A DNA stretch of 64,000 bases from JAGPUQ01 sp947084925 (lineage in GTDB: Bacteria; Pseudomonadota; Gammaproteobacteria; Pseudomonadales; Porticoccaceae), in assembly GCA_947084925.1 (NCBI GenBank), contig CAMTUJ010000014.1, positions 1 through 64,000 of the forward strand, given 5' to 3'. A program made the position numbers and the translations under genes. The notes beneath the pieces were generated by a model. The model ran no database searches, had not been told where the DNA came from, and worked only from the letters and a program-made list of their open reading frames with translations. Each line of letters starts with the position of its first letter. Position 1 is the stretch's first letter. Below are positions 10,660 to 18,697 of this stretch, one piece after another.

Positions 10660-11463
10660 TCAGCCGAGATGCCCCAGATGGCGGCTCACAATCTGCAGCG
10701 TGGGCTTGAAGATGCGCGGCGTGGTGCCGACCACATGACCGGAGTCGAGATAACCGTCGCCGCCCTGGAAGTCGCTCACCATCCCGCCGGCTTCGCGCAC
10801 CAGCAGCACGCCGGCGGCGATGTCCCAGGGCTTGAGGAACATCTCCCAGTAGGCGTCACAGCGTCCGGCGGCGACGTAGGCCAGATCCAGCGAGGCGACG
10901 CCCATCCGGCGGATGCCCGAGGAGTCGGCGGCGAGTTCCCGCAGGCAGTCCAGATAGGCGTCCATCTCGGCAAAGGGCGCGCCGCTGAAGGGAATGCCGG
11001 TGGCGAACAGCGCGCCGGCGGCGTTGATCCGCCCCGATACCCGGATGCGCTTGCCGTTGAGGAACGCGCCATGTCCGCGGCTGGCGGTGAATTCCTCGCC
11101 TTTGGCCGGATCGTAGACGACGCCGTGCTGCAGGCGGCCGCAGTGGCGAAACGCAATCGATACGGCGTAGTGGGGAATGCCGTGGATGAAGTTGGTGGTG
11201 CCGTCGAGGGGGTCGATGATCCACTCGCTGTCGGGGTCGCGCCCCACCAGGGTTCCCGATTCCTCGCCGATGAAGCTGTGGTCCGGGTAGGCGCGGCGGA
11301 GCTGCTCGATGATGAGTTTTTCCGAGGCATGGTCTATTTCGGTGACGAAATCGTGCTGTCCCTTGGTATCGACCTGCACCCGGTCGATGCGGCCGCTCGC
11401 GCGCTGGATCAGGTCACCGGCCGCGCGGGCCGCGCGCAGGGCAATGGTCAGCATCGGTTGCAT
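10660..11463 (-). CDS. suhB: inositol-1-monophosphatase family protein SuhB
   Basis: Mg-dependent phosphatase fold; in E. coli SuhB also joins the rRNA antitermination complex with NusA/B/E. Motifs: TEIDHASEKLII, FIGEESG (metal Glu), WIIDPLDGTTNFIHGIP (DPxDGT) and KPWDIAAGVLLVREAGG (WDxAAG). The start ATG 11463 gives 267 residues beginning MQPMLTIALRAARAAGDLI, matching the family N-terminus; a longer frame upstream crosses the promoter into trmJ and was rejected. It is divergent from trmJ. Confidence 0.95.
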   Translation of the reverse strand: MQPMLTIALRAARAAGDLIQRASGRIDRVQVDTKGQHDFVTEIDHASEKLIIEQLRRAYPDHSFIGEESGTLVGRDPDSEWIIDPLDGTTNFIHGIPHYAVSIAFRHCGRLQHGVVYDPAKGEEFTASRGHGAFLNGKRIRVSGRINAAGALFATGIPFSGAPFAEMDAYLDCLRELAADSSGIRRMGVASLDLAYVAAGRCDAYWEMFLKPWDIAAGVLLVREAGGMVSDFQGGDGYLDSGHVVGTTPRIFKPTLQIVSRHLGHLG

Positions 11464-11494
11464 TGCTGGGTCCGGACGGGTGGAAGCGGGCGCG

Positions 11495-11551
11495 CAGTTT
11501 AGCAGAGCCGCATCCCGCCGGATCGGCTGGTCCCCGCGCTCTGCTAAACTG
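11495..11551. promoter_or_regulatory. mirror-image divergent extended -10 promoters of suhB and trmJ
   Basis: CAGTTTAGCAGAG at 11495-11507 is exactly complementary to CTCTGCTAAACTG at 11539-11551 (13-bp inverted repeat, 31-bp spacer). Each arm carries TGCTAAACT, an extended -10 element, reading outward: plus strand 11542-11550 toward trmJ, minus strand 11504-11496 toward suhB. Starts about 7 nt downstream would give leaders of about 25 nt for both genes. No -35 match is visible at either, as allowed for extended -10 promoters. A regulator binding the inverted repeat is an alternative reading. Confidence 0.65.
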
Positions 11552-11581
11552 CCGCTCTGCCATCTGGGCTGGGTGCCAACA

Positions 11582-12409
11582 ATGATGGGTTCGTTTGCGA
11601 ACGTACGCGTGGTGCTGGTCAATACCAGCCATCCCGGCAATATCGGCGCCGCCGCGCGGGCCATGAAAAACATGGGGCTGGAGCGTCTTTATCTGGTGGC
11701 GCCGCGGGAATTTCCGGCGCCGCGCGCGCTCTGGCGTGCCGCCGGAGCCGTCGATGTGCTGGGGCGCGCCACAGTGGTCGAGAGTCTGGCCGAAGCGGTG
11801 GCCGATTGCGGCCTGGTGGTCGGCACCAGCGCCCGCGAGCGGCGCATTCCCTGGCCGCTGCTCGATCCGCGCGAATGCGGACAGCGGGTGTGGCAGGAGG
11901 CGGCCCATCACGAGGTGGCGCTGGTATTTGGTCGCGAAGACCGCGGGCTCACCAACGACGAACTGGCCCAGTGCGGCTATCACGTGCACATCCCGGCCAA
12001 TCCCGACTACAGCTCGCTGAATCTGGCCGCCGCCGTGCAAGTGCTCACCTATGAGCTGCGGATGGCCGCGCTGGCGGCGTCCGGTGAGACACAGTCCCCG
12101 GATTGGGACGTACCGCCGGCGCCGGCGGCCGACCTCGATCTGTATTTCCAGCATCTGGAGCGCGTTCTGGTGGAGATCGGCTTTCACGATCCCGCCAATC
12201 CGCGTCAGACCATGGTGCGGCTGCGCCGGCTGCTGGCGCGCATCCGGCCCGACCGCATGGAGCTGTCGATCCTGCGCGGCGTGCTCACCGGGGTGCAGAA
12301 TCTCGCCTGGCGGCTGCGCACCGCCGGTGCTGTTCAGGGCGGCAGCGTTGCTGTGCAAGCCGAGGATGCGCCGGTAGACCCGCGGATCGAAGATCAGCAA
12401 GCCGGGTGA
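11582..12409 (+). CDS. trmJ: tRNA (cytidine/uridine-32 2'-O)-methyltransferase TrmJ
   Basis: SPOUT-class methyltransferase that modifies the ribose of position 32 in tRNA anticodon loops. VRVVLVNTSHPGNIGAAARAMKNMGL opens the fold (first ~35 residues); VFGREDRGLTNDEL and IPANPDYSSLNLAAAV form the C-terminal knot that binds SAM. 275 residues from the first of two adjacent ATGs (11582/11585). The divergent suhB-trmJ pair is a conserved gammaproteobacterial neighbour set; cysE or iscR often follow trmJ, but here only a cysteine desulfurase does. Confidence 0.95.
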   Translation: MMGSFANVRVVLVNTSHPGNIGAAARAMKNMGLERLYLVAPREFPAPRALWRAAGAVDVLGRATVVESLAEAVADCGLVVGTSARERRIPWPLLDPRECGQRVWQEAAHHEVALVFGREDRGLTNDELAQCGYHVHIPANPDYSSLNLAAAVQVLTYELRMAALAASGETQSPDWDVPPAPAADLDLYFQHLERVLVEIGFHDPANPRQTMVRLRRLLARIRPDRMELSILRGVLTGVQNLAWRLRTAGAVQGGSVAVQAEDAPVDPRIEDQQAG

Positions 12410-12574
12410 TGCTTGTTGGGGTATTCGCCGGGGAAGCGCGATGGGACTGACGGCCCGGCAGCGCTGCTCCGGGCCTGGCGCCACGCCGCCGGTGGAAGGA
12501 TGTGCGAAACCGTACTGAAACCGAGTGGCCTCTGCGGTGGGCTTTCTCTCCTGTCCTCAATGAACCGAGTTGCC

Positions 12575-13744
12575 ATGAAATTTCCCATCTACCTTGACTA
12601 CGCGGCCACCACGCCGGTGGATCCGCGGGTCGCGGCTCACATGGCCGGGTTCCTCACCGCCGACGGGGTATTCGGCAACCCGGCATCGCGCTCCCACAGT
12701 TACGGCTGGCAGGCCGAGGCGGCGGTCGAGGAGGCGCGTGCGCAGGTGGCCGAGCTGGTGGGCGCCGACCCCCGCGAAATCGTCTGGACGTCGGGCGCCA
12801 CCGAAGCGGACAACCTGGCGCTCAAAGGTTGCGCCCAGGCGCATCGCGACCGGGGCCGGCACCTGATTACCTCAAAAATCGAGCACAAGGCCGTCCTCGA
12901 CACCTGCCAGCATCTGGAGACCGAGGGTTTCGACGTCACTTACCTGGACCCCGATGCACAGGGTCTGATTCAGCCGGGGGCAGTGGCGGCGGCCCTGCGC
13001 GACGACACCATTCTGGTGTCGGTGATGCACGTCAACAACGAGATCGGCACCATCAACGACATCGCCGCCATCGGCGAAATCTGTCGTGCGCGTGGCGTTC
13101 CGTACCATGTGGATGCGGCCCAGAGCGCCGGCAAGATCCCCATCGATCTGTCCCGCCTCGCGGTGGATCTGATGTCGTTTTCCGCGCACAAGATCCATGG
13201 CCCCAAGGGTGTCGGCGCCCTTTACGTCCGCCGCAAACCCCGCGTGCGGTTGCGGGCGCAGATGCACGGCGGGGGGCACGAGCGCGGTATGCGATCGGGC
13301 ACCCTGGCGACGCACCAGGTCGCCGGCATGGGGGAAGCGTTCCGAATTGCGGGTGCGGAGATGGCGGCCGATGGTGCGCATATCGGTGCCTTGCGCGAGC
13401 GATTCTGGAGCGCGGTCCGCGATCTCGGGGACGTGTATCTGAATGGCTGTCCGACGCAGTGCGTGCCGGGTATTCTCAATCTGAGCTTCGGCGCCGTGGA
13501 CGGCGAATCCCTGCTGCTGGCGCTCAAGGATCTCGCGGTGTCCACGGGTTCGGCCTGTACCTCGGCCAGCCTCGAACCCTCCCATGTCCTGCGCGCGCTG
13601 GGTATCGAGGATGCGCTTGCCTTCAGCGCCCTGCGCTTCAGCATTGGCCGCTTCACCACCGCGGAGGAGATCGATCATGCCGCAGCGACGCTTCGCGACA
13701 TTCTGGGACGGCTGCGCGCGTCCGGCCTCTCGCGCTCCCGCTAA
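12575..13744 (+). CDS. iscS: cysteine desulfurase, IscS/NifS class, lacking the C-terminal IscU-docking tail
   Basis: PLP enzyme that takes sulfur from cysteine for Fe-S clusters and tRNA thiolation. IYLDYAATTPVDPRV opens the protein; HVDAAQSAGK and FSAHKIHGPKGVGALYVRR hold the PLP-binding His/Asp/Lys; STGSACTSASLEPSHVLRALG holds the active-site Cys of the long mobile loop. 389 residues from ATG 12575 (ATG 12560 also possible). E. coli IscS has about 404 and ends in a tail that contacts IscU; this protein stops soon after GRLRASG. No iscR, iscU, hscBA or fdx flanks it. The TAA stop is the flank of a repeat relic at 13745. Confidence 0.88.
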   Translation: MKFPIYLDYAATTPVDPRVAAHMAGFLTADGVFGNPASRSHSYGWQAEAAVEEARAQVAELVGADPREIVWTSGATEADNLALKGCAQAHRDRGRHLITSKIEHKAVLDTCQHLETEGFDVTYLDPDAQGLIQPGAVAAALRDDTILVSVMHVNNEIGTINDIAAIGEICRARGVPYHVDAAQSAGKIPIDLSRLAVDLMSFSAHKIHGPKGVGALYVRRKPRVRLRAQMHGGGHERGMRSGTLATHQVAGMGEAFRIAGAEMAADGAHIGALRERFWSAVRDLGDVYLNGCPTQCVPGILNLSFGAVDGESLLLALKDLAVSTGSACTSASLEPSHVLRALGIEDALAFSALRFSIGRFTTAEEIDHAAATLRDILGRLRASGLSRSR

Positions 13745-13763
13745 CAGCTTGCTGAAAAACTGC
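13745..13763 (+). repeat. solo terminal end of the 141-bp repeat family
   Basis: CAGCTTGCTGAAAAACTGC repeats the end of the element at 1-141 and 31855-31995; 18 of its 19 bases match the 31995-side end. It begins on the base after the iscS stop codon, and CTAA (13741-13744) precedes it, as at the complete copy. No partner end was found before 14030, so this is a decayed or deleted copy. At the two variable TIR positions it carries C and C, a third combination. Confidence 0.7.
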
Positions 13764-14028
13764 CAAGCCGGTGGCGGTCAGGTAACGCCTGGTCAGAGTC
13801 GGCAGGGGCATTTGGGATGGTGCGTATGACGTTATACTCGCCGACACCTACAGGGGAACGACCCCGAGGACGATGCGGTGGACGAGGCGCTGGCCTTGGA
13901 TTCAGCAATGGAGCCGACATGAGGGCAGCCCCCGTTCCTGCCTGGCCGCGGGGATATGGTGTCGGGTTTCCAGAGCGCGGCTTGGCGGCATCAGTGCCAC
14001 CCCGTTCGAAACCGCACCAGTGAGCGAT
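13764..14028 (+). other. intergenic region upstream of the GGDEF-EAL gene, with candidate promoter
   Basis: About 265 bp without a convincing gene. TATACT at 13833-13838 is a good -10, but only a weak -35-like TTGGGA lies upstream with a short spacer. If used, it leaves a leader of about 180 nt before the ATG. I looked for a cyclic-di-GMP riboswitch core and did not find one. Short ORFs here (for example one ending near 14023) have no recognisable composition and were not called. Confidence 0.35.
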
Positions 14029-15819
14029 ATGAGGATCGATGCGTACCGGAGGCTCGTCGACAACGCCCCGTTCGGGGTGCTGTTCTTCGTCCATGGGGTG
14101 TGCATCGAAGCCAATCCGGCGGCCCGCGCGCTGCTTGGCTGCGAGCAGTGGCGGCTGGAGGGGACGGCCCTCGACATCTGCGAGCCCGCGGAACCCGTCG
14201 TGCTGGCGGCGTTCAAGGAGCGGATCGTCACCGCCATGGCCGACGGGGTGGACAGTATTCCCTGGATACTGCGCGCCGGGGGCGAGGTGCAGTATTTGCG
14301 GATCGATCTGGGTGCGCCTCCACCGGATCGCGTTCAGGAGCTGGTGGTGACACTGTCTGCCCAGACTCCGATCCAGATCGAGGCTCCCGTCAGCGCGAGG
14401 CCCTTGTGCGCGAGGGATGGCGTGTCGGTATTGGCTCGGCAGTTGCCCTCGCGCGAGGGCGTGCTGCGCAAGCTCGGTGGCACCGACTTGTCGCGCGGTG
14501 CGGCCTATCGCGACGGGCTGACGCGCCTGCCGACCCGGCTTGCGATGGTCGAGCATCTGCGGGCGCTGCGGTCCGAGCGACCTGCGACGGGTTGTGCCGC
14601 CCTGATGCTGATCGATCTGGACCATTTCAAGGACATCAACGATTCCTGGGGCCACGATGTGGGTGACCAGGTTCTGGTCAAGGTCGCGCGCGTGCTTGCA
14701 CCGTTCGCGGAATCGTCGACGACCGCGCCCGGCGCGTTTCTGGCGCGCCAGGCCGGCGACGAGTTTGTCCTGTTTGTTCCCAATATTGCCGAAAGCGTTA
14801 CCGAGGCCGCCGGCCGCGCCCGGTTGCTGGCCGACGCCGTGCGGGAGCGGGTGTCGATGCCGAATTTTCATGAAGGCAATGAATTCGTCCTTACCGCGAG
14901 TATCGGTATTTCACTGATCACCGACGCGACGCTGGATCCCGAGCGGGCGCTGCAATACGCCGACACCGCCATGTACGAAGCCAAGCGCAAGGGGCGCAAC
15001 AGCTGCGCATTCTTCGATCGTGGTATCGCCGCCAAGGCGCTGCGCCAGGTGTCGCTCAACACCCGCTTGCGCAAGGCGGTGGATAACCAGGAATTTGCCC
15101 TCTTCGTGCAGCCGCTGGTGGATGTCAACGACGGCCGCCTGGTCGGTGGCGAAGTGCTGTTGCGCTGGGTGAACAGCGACCGGGTCACCAGCATGCCCGC
15201 CGAATTCATCCCGCTGCTGGAAGCCTCGGGGCTGATCGTCGATGTCGGGCACTGGGTGATTCGCACCGCCTGCGAAAGCCTGCGCGGATTCATCGAGGCG
15301 GGCATCTGGCGTGAAGACATGCATCTCGGCATCAACATCAGCCGGCGCCAGTTTCGGGATCCCCGCCTGGTCGAGGTTATCCAGCACAGCCTGCGCTGTT
15401 ACGACATCGATCCCGCCCTGATCAACTTCGAGATTACCGAAACCCTGGCGATGGAGGATGTGGAAGGCGCCATCGCCAAGATGATGGCGATCAAATCCCT
15501 CGGTGCGCACTTTGCCGTGGACGATTTCGGCGTCGGTTATTCGTCCATGATTGCCCTGCGTCGTCTGCCCTTCGACTGGCTGAAGATTGACCGTGAGTTC
15601 GTCCGCAACCTGCACCGCGATCCCGACGCGCGCGGCATCGTCGAGGCGATGCTGGGCGTATCGCGGCAGTACGGGCTCAAGGTCATTGCCGAGGGCGTCG
15701 AAGATTCCGCGGTGCTCGATCTGCTGCGGCAGATAGGTTGCGACTCCTACCAGGGCGCGCTCTACAGCATGCCGGTGCCCGTGAACCGGTTTCGGCGGCT
15801 GTTGGGCGAAGCCGCCTGA
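14029..15819 (+). CDS. PAS-GGDEF-EAL cyclic-di-GMP signalling protein
   Basis: About 596 residues. An N-terminal PAS-like sensor (RLVDNAPFGVLFF, about 6-110) is followed by a GGDEF domain whose signature reads AGDEF (RQAGDEFVLFV near 245) and by an EAL domain whose signature reads EVL (GGEVLLRW near 376). The EAL catalytic set looks intact: NIS, EITET, AVDDFGVGYSS, LKIDREFV, AEGVED. It is therefore probably a phosphodiesterase; the AGDEF site may still bind or make the dinucleotide. No transmembrane helix is seen. Start ATG 14029, or GTG 14020 three codons earlier. Confidence 0.9.
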   Translation: MRIDAYRRLVDNAPFGVLFFVHGVCIEANPAARALLGCEQWRLEGTALDICEPAEPVVLAAFKERIVTAMADGVDSIPWILRAGGEVQYLRIDLGAPPPDRVQELVVTLSAQTPIQIEAPVSARPLCARDGVSVLARQLPSREGVLRKLGGTDLSRGAAYRDGLTRLPTRLAMVEHLRALRSERPATGCAALMLIDLDHFKDINDSWGHDVGDQVLVKVARVLAPFAESSTTAPGAFLARQAGDEFVLFVPNIAESVTEAAGRARLLADAVRERVSMPNFHEGNEFVLTASIGISLITDATLDPERALQYADTAMYEAKRKGRNSCAFFDRGIAAKALRQVSLNTRLRKAVDNQEFALFVQPLVDVNDGRLVGGEVLLRWVNSDRVTSMPAEFIPLLEASGLIVDVGHWVIRTACESLRGFIEAGIWREDMHLGINISRRQFRDPRLVEVIQHSLRCYDIDPALINFEITETLAMEDVEGAIAKMMAIKSLGAHFAVDDFGVGYSSMIALRRLPFDWLKIDREFVRNLHRDPDARGIVEAMLGVSRQYGLKVIAEGVEDSAVLDLLRQIGCDSYQGALYSMPVPVNRFRRLLGEAA

Positions 15820-15831
15820 ACGGGTAATTCC

Positions 15832-15861
15832 TTGTGCCGGCCGGCAGGGGGAGAGTAAAAT
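15832..15861 (+). promoter_or_regulatory. candidate sigma-70 promoter of ndk
   Basis: TTGTGC at 15832-15837 and TAAAAT at 15856-15861 are spaced by 18 bp. The spacer carries the 12-bp palindrome TGCCGGCCGGCA (15836-15847), which overlaps the -35 and could bind a regulator. The predicted start near 15868 leaves a leader of about 55 nt. Confidence 0.5.
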
Positions 15862-15923
15862 TCCGGCCCCTTCCCCCGGGGCGGCGCCCTTGGCGCGATC
15901 CCGAGCAACTGGAGTCCATGTCA

Positions 15924-16349
15924 ATGCCGATCGAGCGCACCCTTTCCATCATCAAGCCCGATGCCGTAGCCAAAAATGTGATCGGTGAGATCGTGGGGCG
16001 TTTCGAGCGTGCCGGGCTGCGCGTGGTTGCCGCCAGGATGCTGCGTCTGTCAACGGAGCAGGCCGAAGGGTTTTATGCGGAACACCGCGAGCGGCCCTTT
16101 TTCGGCGACCTGGTGGCTTTCATGACTTCCGGTCCGGTAGTGGTACAGGTACTCGAAGGGCACGACGCCATTGCGCGGAACCGCGAGCTCATGGGCGCCA
16201 CCAATCCGCGCGAGGCGGCCGCAGGCACCATTCGCGCCGATTTCGCCGAATCCATCGATGCCAACGCCGTGCACGGTTCGGACTCGCCGGCGTCGGCCCA
16301 GCGCGAAATCGCGTATTTTTTCACCGGTGGGGAGATCTGCGCGCGCTGA
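15924..16349 (+). CDS. ndk: nucleoside diphosphate kinase
   Basis: Transfers the gamma-phosphate of ATP to nucleoside diphosphates by a phospho-His relay. ERTLSIIKPDAVAKNVIG opens the protein, FFGDLVAFMTSGPVV lies in the middle, and NAVHGSDSPASAQREIAYFF contains the active-site His. 141 residues, near the family's usual 143. Start ATG 15924, with GGAG 9 nt upstream; ATG 15918 is an alternative two codons earlier. The ndk-rlmN-pilW order is conserved in gammaproteobacteria. Confidence 0.97.
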   Translation: MPIERTLSIIKPDAVAKNVIGEIVGRFERAGLRVVAARMLRLSTEQAEGFYAEHRERPFFGDLVAFMTSGPVVVQVLEGHDAIARNRELMGATNPREAAAGTIRADFAESIDANAVHGSDSPASAQREIAYFFTGGEICAR

Positions 16350-16374
16350 GCGCGGAGTGACTCCGGGAGGCGGA

Positions 16375-17502
16375 GTGAGTCGGACCAATTTGCTCGGATT
16401 GACCGCCAGTGCGCTGGGGGACTTTTTCGAAGCGATCGGCGAACGCCGCTTTCGCAGCCTCCAGGTCCTGAAATGGATCCACCAGCGCGGCGCGACGGAA
16501 TTCGCCGTGATGACGGATCTCGCGCGGCCGCTGCGGGAAAAGCTCGCCCGGATCGCCGAAGTGCGCCCCCCCGAGGTCGTGCGGCAGGAGGATGCCGCGG
16601 ACGGCACCTGCAAATGGCTGGTGCGCACCGATGGCGGCGATTGCATCGAAACCGTCTACATCCCCGAGCGCGGTCGCGGCACCCTCTGCATCTCGTCCCA
16701 GATCGGCTGCGCGCTGGATTGCAGCTTCTGCGCCACCGGCAAGCAGGGCTTCAACCGCGACCTTACCGCCGCCGAAATCATCGGCCAGTTGTGGATCGCC
16801 AACCAGGCATTCGGCAACTTTGCCGGGCAGTCCGAACGCCGCGTCACCAACACCGTGATGATGGGCATGGGCGAACCGCTGCTCAATTTCGACAACGTGG
16901 TGGCGGCCATGAACCTCATGATGGACGACAACGCCTATGGACTGTCCAAGCGCCGCGTCACCCTGAGCACCGCCGGCGTAGTGCCGATGCTGGACCGGCT
17001 GGGCGATGTCACCGACGTCTCCCTGGCGATCTCCCTGCATGCGCCCAACGACGCCCTGCGCAACGAGCTGGTGCCGATCAATCGCAAATACCCCATTGCC
17101 AGCCTGCTCGAGTCCGCGCGGGGTTATCTGCGCAAGTTGCCGGACACCCGGCGCCGCATCACCGTGGAGTACACCCTGATGGATGGCGTCAACGACAGCG
17201 TCGAGCTGGCGCGCGAGCTGGGTGACCTGCTGCGGGATACACCCTGCAAGATCAATCTGATTCCCTTCAACCCGTTTCCCGGCACCCGGTACCGGCGTGT
17301 CACGCCCGCTGCCGTTGCCCGGTTTCAGGAAATCCTTGCCGCCCAGGGTTACACTGTGACGGTGCGGGCCACGCGCGGCGACGATATCGCCGCCGCCTGT
17401 GGACAGTTGGCCGGTGACGTCAATGATCGAACCCGACGCAGCGAACGTTACCGCCAGCGGGACATGGGAGACGAACAGATCGTGAGGATCGTCGGTGGGT
17501 AA
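16375..17502 (+). CDS. rlmN: dual-specificity RNA (adenine-C2) methyltransferase RlmN
   Basis: Radical-SAM enzyme methylating C2 of A2503 in 23S rRNA and A37 in some tRNAs. CALDCSFCATGKQGF (near residue 118) is the CX3CX2C iron-sulfur motif; NTVMMGMGEPLLNFDNV and a C-terminal Cys in GDDIAAACGQLAGD (the methyl-carrying Cys) complete the set. The start is GTG 16375 after a GGGAGG; no ATG precedes the conserved NLLGLTASAL. 375 residues. The end overlaps pilW by 8 nt. Confidence 0.96.
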   Translation: MSRTNLLGLTASALGDFFEAIGERRFRSLQVLKWIHQRGATEFAVMTDLARPLREKLARIAEVRPPEVVRQEDAADGTCKWLVRTDGGDCIETVYIPERGRGTLCISSQIGCALDCSFCATGKQGFNRDLTAAEIIGQLWIANQAFGNFAGQSERRVTNTVMMGMGEPLLNFDNVVAAMNLMMDDNAYGLSKRRVTLSTAGVVPMLDRLGDVTDVSLAISLHAPNDALRNELVPINRKYPIASLLESARGYLRKLPDTRRRITVEYTLMDGVNDSVELARELGDLLRDTPCKINLIPFNPFPGTRYRRVTPAAVARFQEILAAQGYTVTVRATRGDDIAAACGQLAGDVNDRTRRSERYRQRDMGDEQIVRIVGG

Positions 17503-18313
17503 GCCTTGGCGCTGTGGTATTGCCGCGGTGATTGCCGGCGCGCTGCTGGCGGTCGGGTGTACCACCACGACCACGACGAGCAGCGAGACCCTGACCGCCT
17601 CTTCCGGGGAGAAAACCGGCGCTGAGAAGCGTCAGGACGCGCTCAACAGTTACATTGAGCTGGGTCTGGGCTACATCGGCGAGAACAACCGTGACCAGGC
17701 GCGCCTCAATCTGTTGCGCGCGCTCGAAATCGACAGCCGCTCGCCGGCCGCCAACAATGGCATGGCCCTGCTCTACCAACTCGAACGCGACAGCGCGCGC
17801 GCGGAGGAATATTTCAAGAAAGCCCTCGCCTACGATCGCGACTTTACCCAGGCGCGCAACAACTACGCAGTCTTTCTCGTTACCCAGAATCGGGTAGAGG
17901 AAGCCTACGAGCAGTTCAATCTGGCGTCCCGCGATGTGAATTATCAGCTCCGGCCCCAGGTATTCCTGAGTCTGGGGGCGGTGGCTGCAAATCTCGGCAA
18001 GACCGGTGAAGCCAAGGACGCCTGGGAGCGCGCCATGGCGTTGGATAGGGGGCTGCCCGGACCCTATCTGGAGCTGGCCAGCCTGTATTTCGACCAGGGA
18101 GACTTTCCCGAGGCGAAACGGTTTCTTGATCGTCATACGCAATTGATCCAGCCTTCCGCCCGCAGTCTGTGGCTGGCGGTGCGGCTGGAAGATGCTTTTG
18201 GCAACGCCGACGGCGTCGCCAGCAAGGGGATGGCGTTGCGCAAACTGTTCCCTTATTCCCGCGAAGCCGTGGACTACCAAAAATGGATCAAGGACCGTGG
18301 CCAACCCCAGTGA
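17495..18313 (+). CDS. pilW: type IV pilus biogenesis/stability lipoprotein PilW (PilF)
   Basis: 272 residues. A lipoprotein signal ends in LLAVGC (lipidated Cys near 22), followed by a threonine-rich linker and tandem TPR units from about residue 45 (YIELGLGYIGENNRDQARLN, NNGMALLYQLERD, NNYAVFLVTQNRVEEAYEQF, PYLELASLYFDQGDFPEA). PilW helps assemble the outer-membrane PilQ secretin. The start is a GTG overlapping the rlmN stop. No other pilus genes lie in the window except an orphan GspE/PilB-type ATPase at 55.4 kb. Confidence 0.92.
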   Translation: MGKPWRCGIAAVIAGALLAVGCTTTTTTSSETLTASSGEKTGAEKRQDALNSYIELGLGYIGENNRDQARLNLLRALEIDSRSPAANNGMALLYQLERDSARAEEYFKKALAYDRDFTQARNNYAVFLVTQNRVEEAYEQFNLASRDVNYQLRPQVFLSLGAVAANLGKTGEAKDAWERAMALDRGLPGPYLELASLYFDQGDFPEAKRFLDRHTQLIQPSARSLWLAVRLEDAFGNADGVASKGMALRKLFPYSREAVDYQKWIKDRGQPQ

Positions 18314-18692
18314 TGCCGATGTCGCAGTGTCCCTGCCCGGGTTCCGGTTGCGCATGGCGCGTACCGAGCGCGGCATGACGCTGGAGCAGATCGCTGCCGG
18401 AAGCTGTATCTCCTTGCGAACGCTCGCGGCGCTCGAAGCCGACGATTATGCGAAGCTCCCGGAAGCGGTTTACGTGCGCGGCTATGTGCGCCGCTATGCC
18501 GCGTTGCTGGGCATTGCGGCACAGCCGCTGGTCGACGATCTGGATGTCCGGTACGGTGCGCACCGCAGCGAAAGCGATGGTGCGGTTCGTCACCAACGCC
18601 AGGCCCGCGGGCTGCGGCGCGCCTGGCTACTGGCTGGCGGAGCGGTCGTGGTGCTGATCCTGGGTGCGCTGCTGCGGGTGATTTTTCAGTGA
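18297..18692 (+). CDS. RodZ-like HTH membrane protein without periplasmic domain
   Basis: 131 residues from GTG 18297, preceded by AAGGA, overlapping pilW by 17 nt. The N-terminal Xre-type helix-turn-helix (MTLEQIAAGSCISLRTLAAL, then YVRGYVRRYAALLG) is the RodZ cytoplasmic domain that binds MreB. It is followed by a basic linker and one hydrophobic helix (AWLLAGGAVVVLILGALLR) ending two residues before the stop. Normal RodZ proteins continue into a long linker and a DUF4115 periplasmic domain, absent here in any frame before ispG. Its place between pilW and ispG is exactly that of rodZ. Confidence 0.8.
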   Translation: MANPSDADVAVSLPGFRLRMARTERGMTLEQIAAGSCISLRTLAALEADDYAKLPEAVYVRGYVRRYAALLGIAAQPLVDDLDVRYGAHRSESDGAVRHQRQARGLRRAWLLAGGAVVVLILGALLRVIFQ

Positions 18693-18697
18693 CATCA

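Noticed and set aside
12413..12574. IscR or extended N-terminus of the cysteine desulfurase
   Set aside because: The in-frame upstream residues have no helix-turn-helix or cysteine cluster, and the family N-terminus begins at the ATG at 12575.
13817..14023. 68-codon ORF before the GGDEF-EAL gene
   Set aside because: No ribosome-binding site, arginine/proline-rich shadow composition, and no resemblance to a known protein.
13764..14028. Cyclic-di-GMP riboswitch upstream of the GGDEF-EAL gene
   Set aside because: Neither the GEMM-I nor GEMM-II conserved core could be found by eye.
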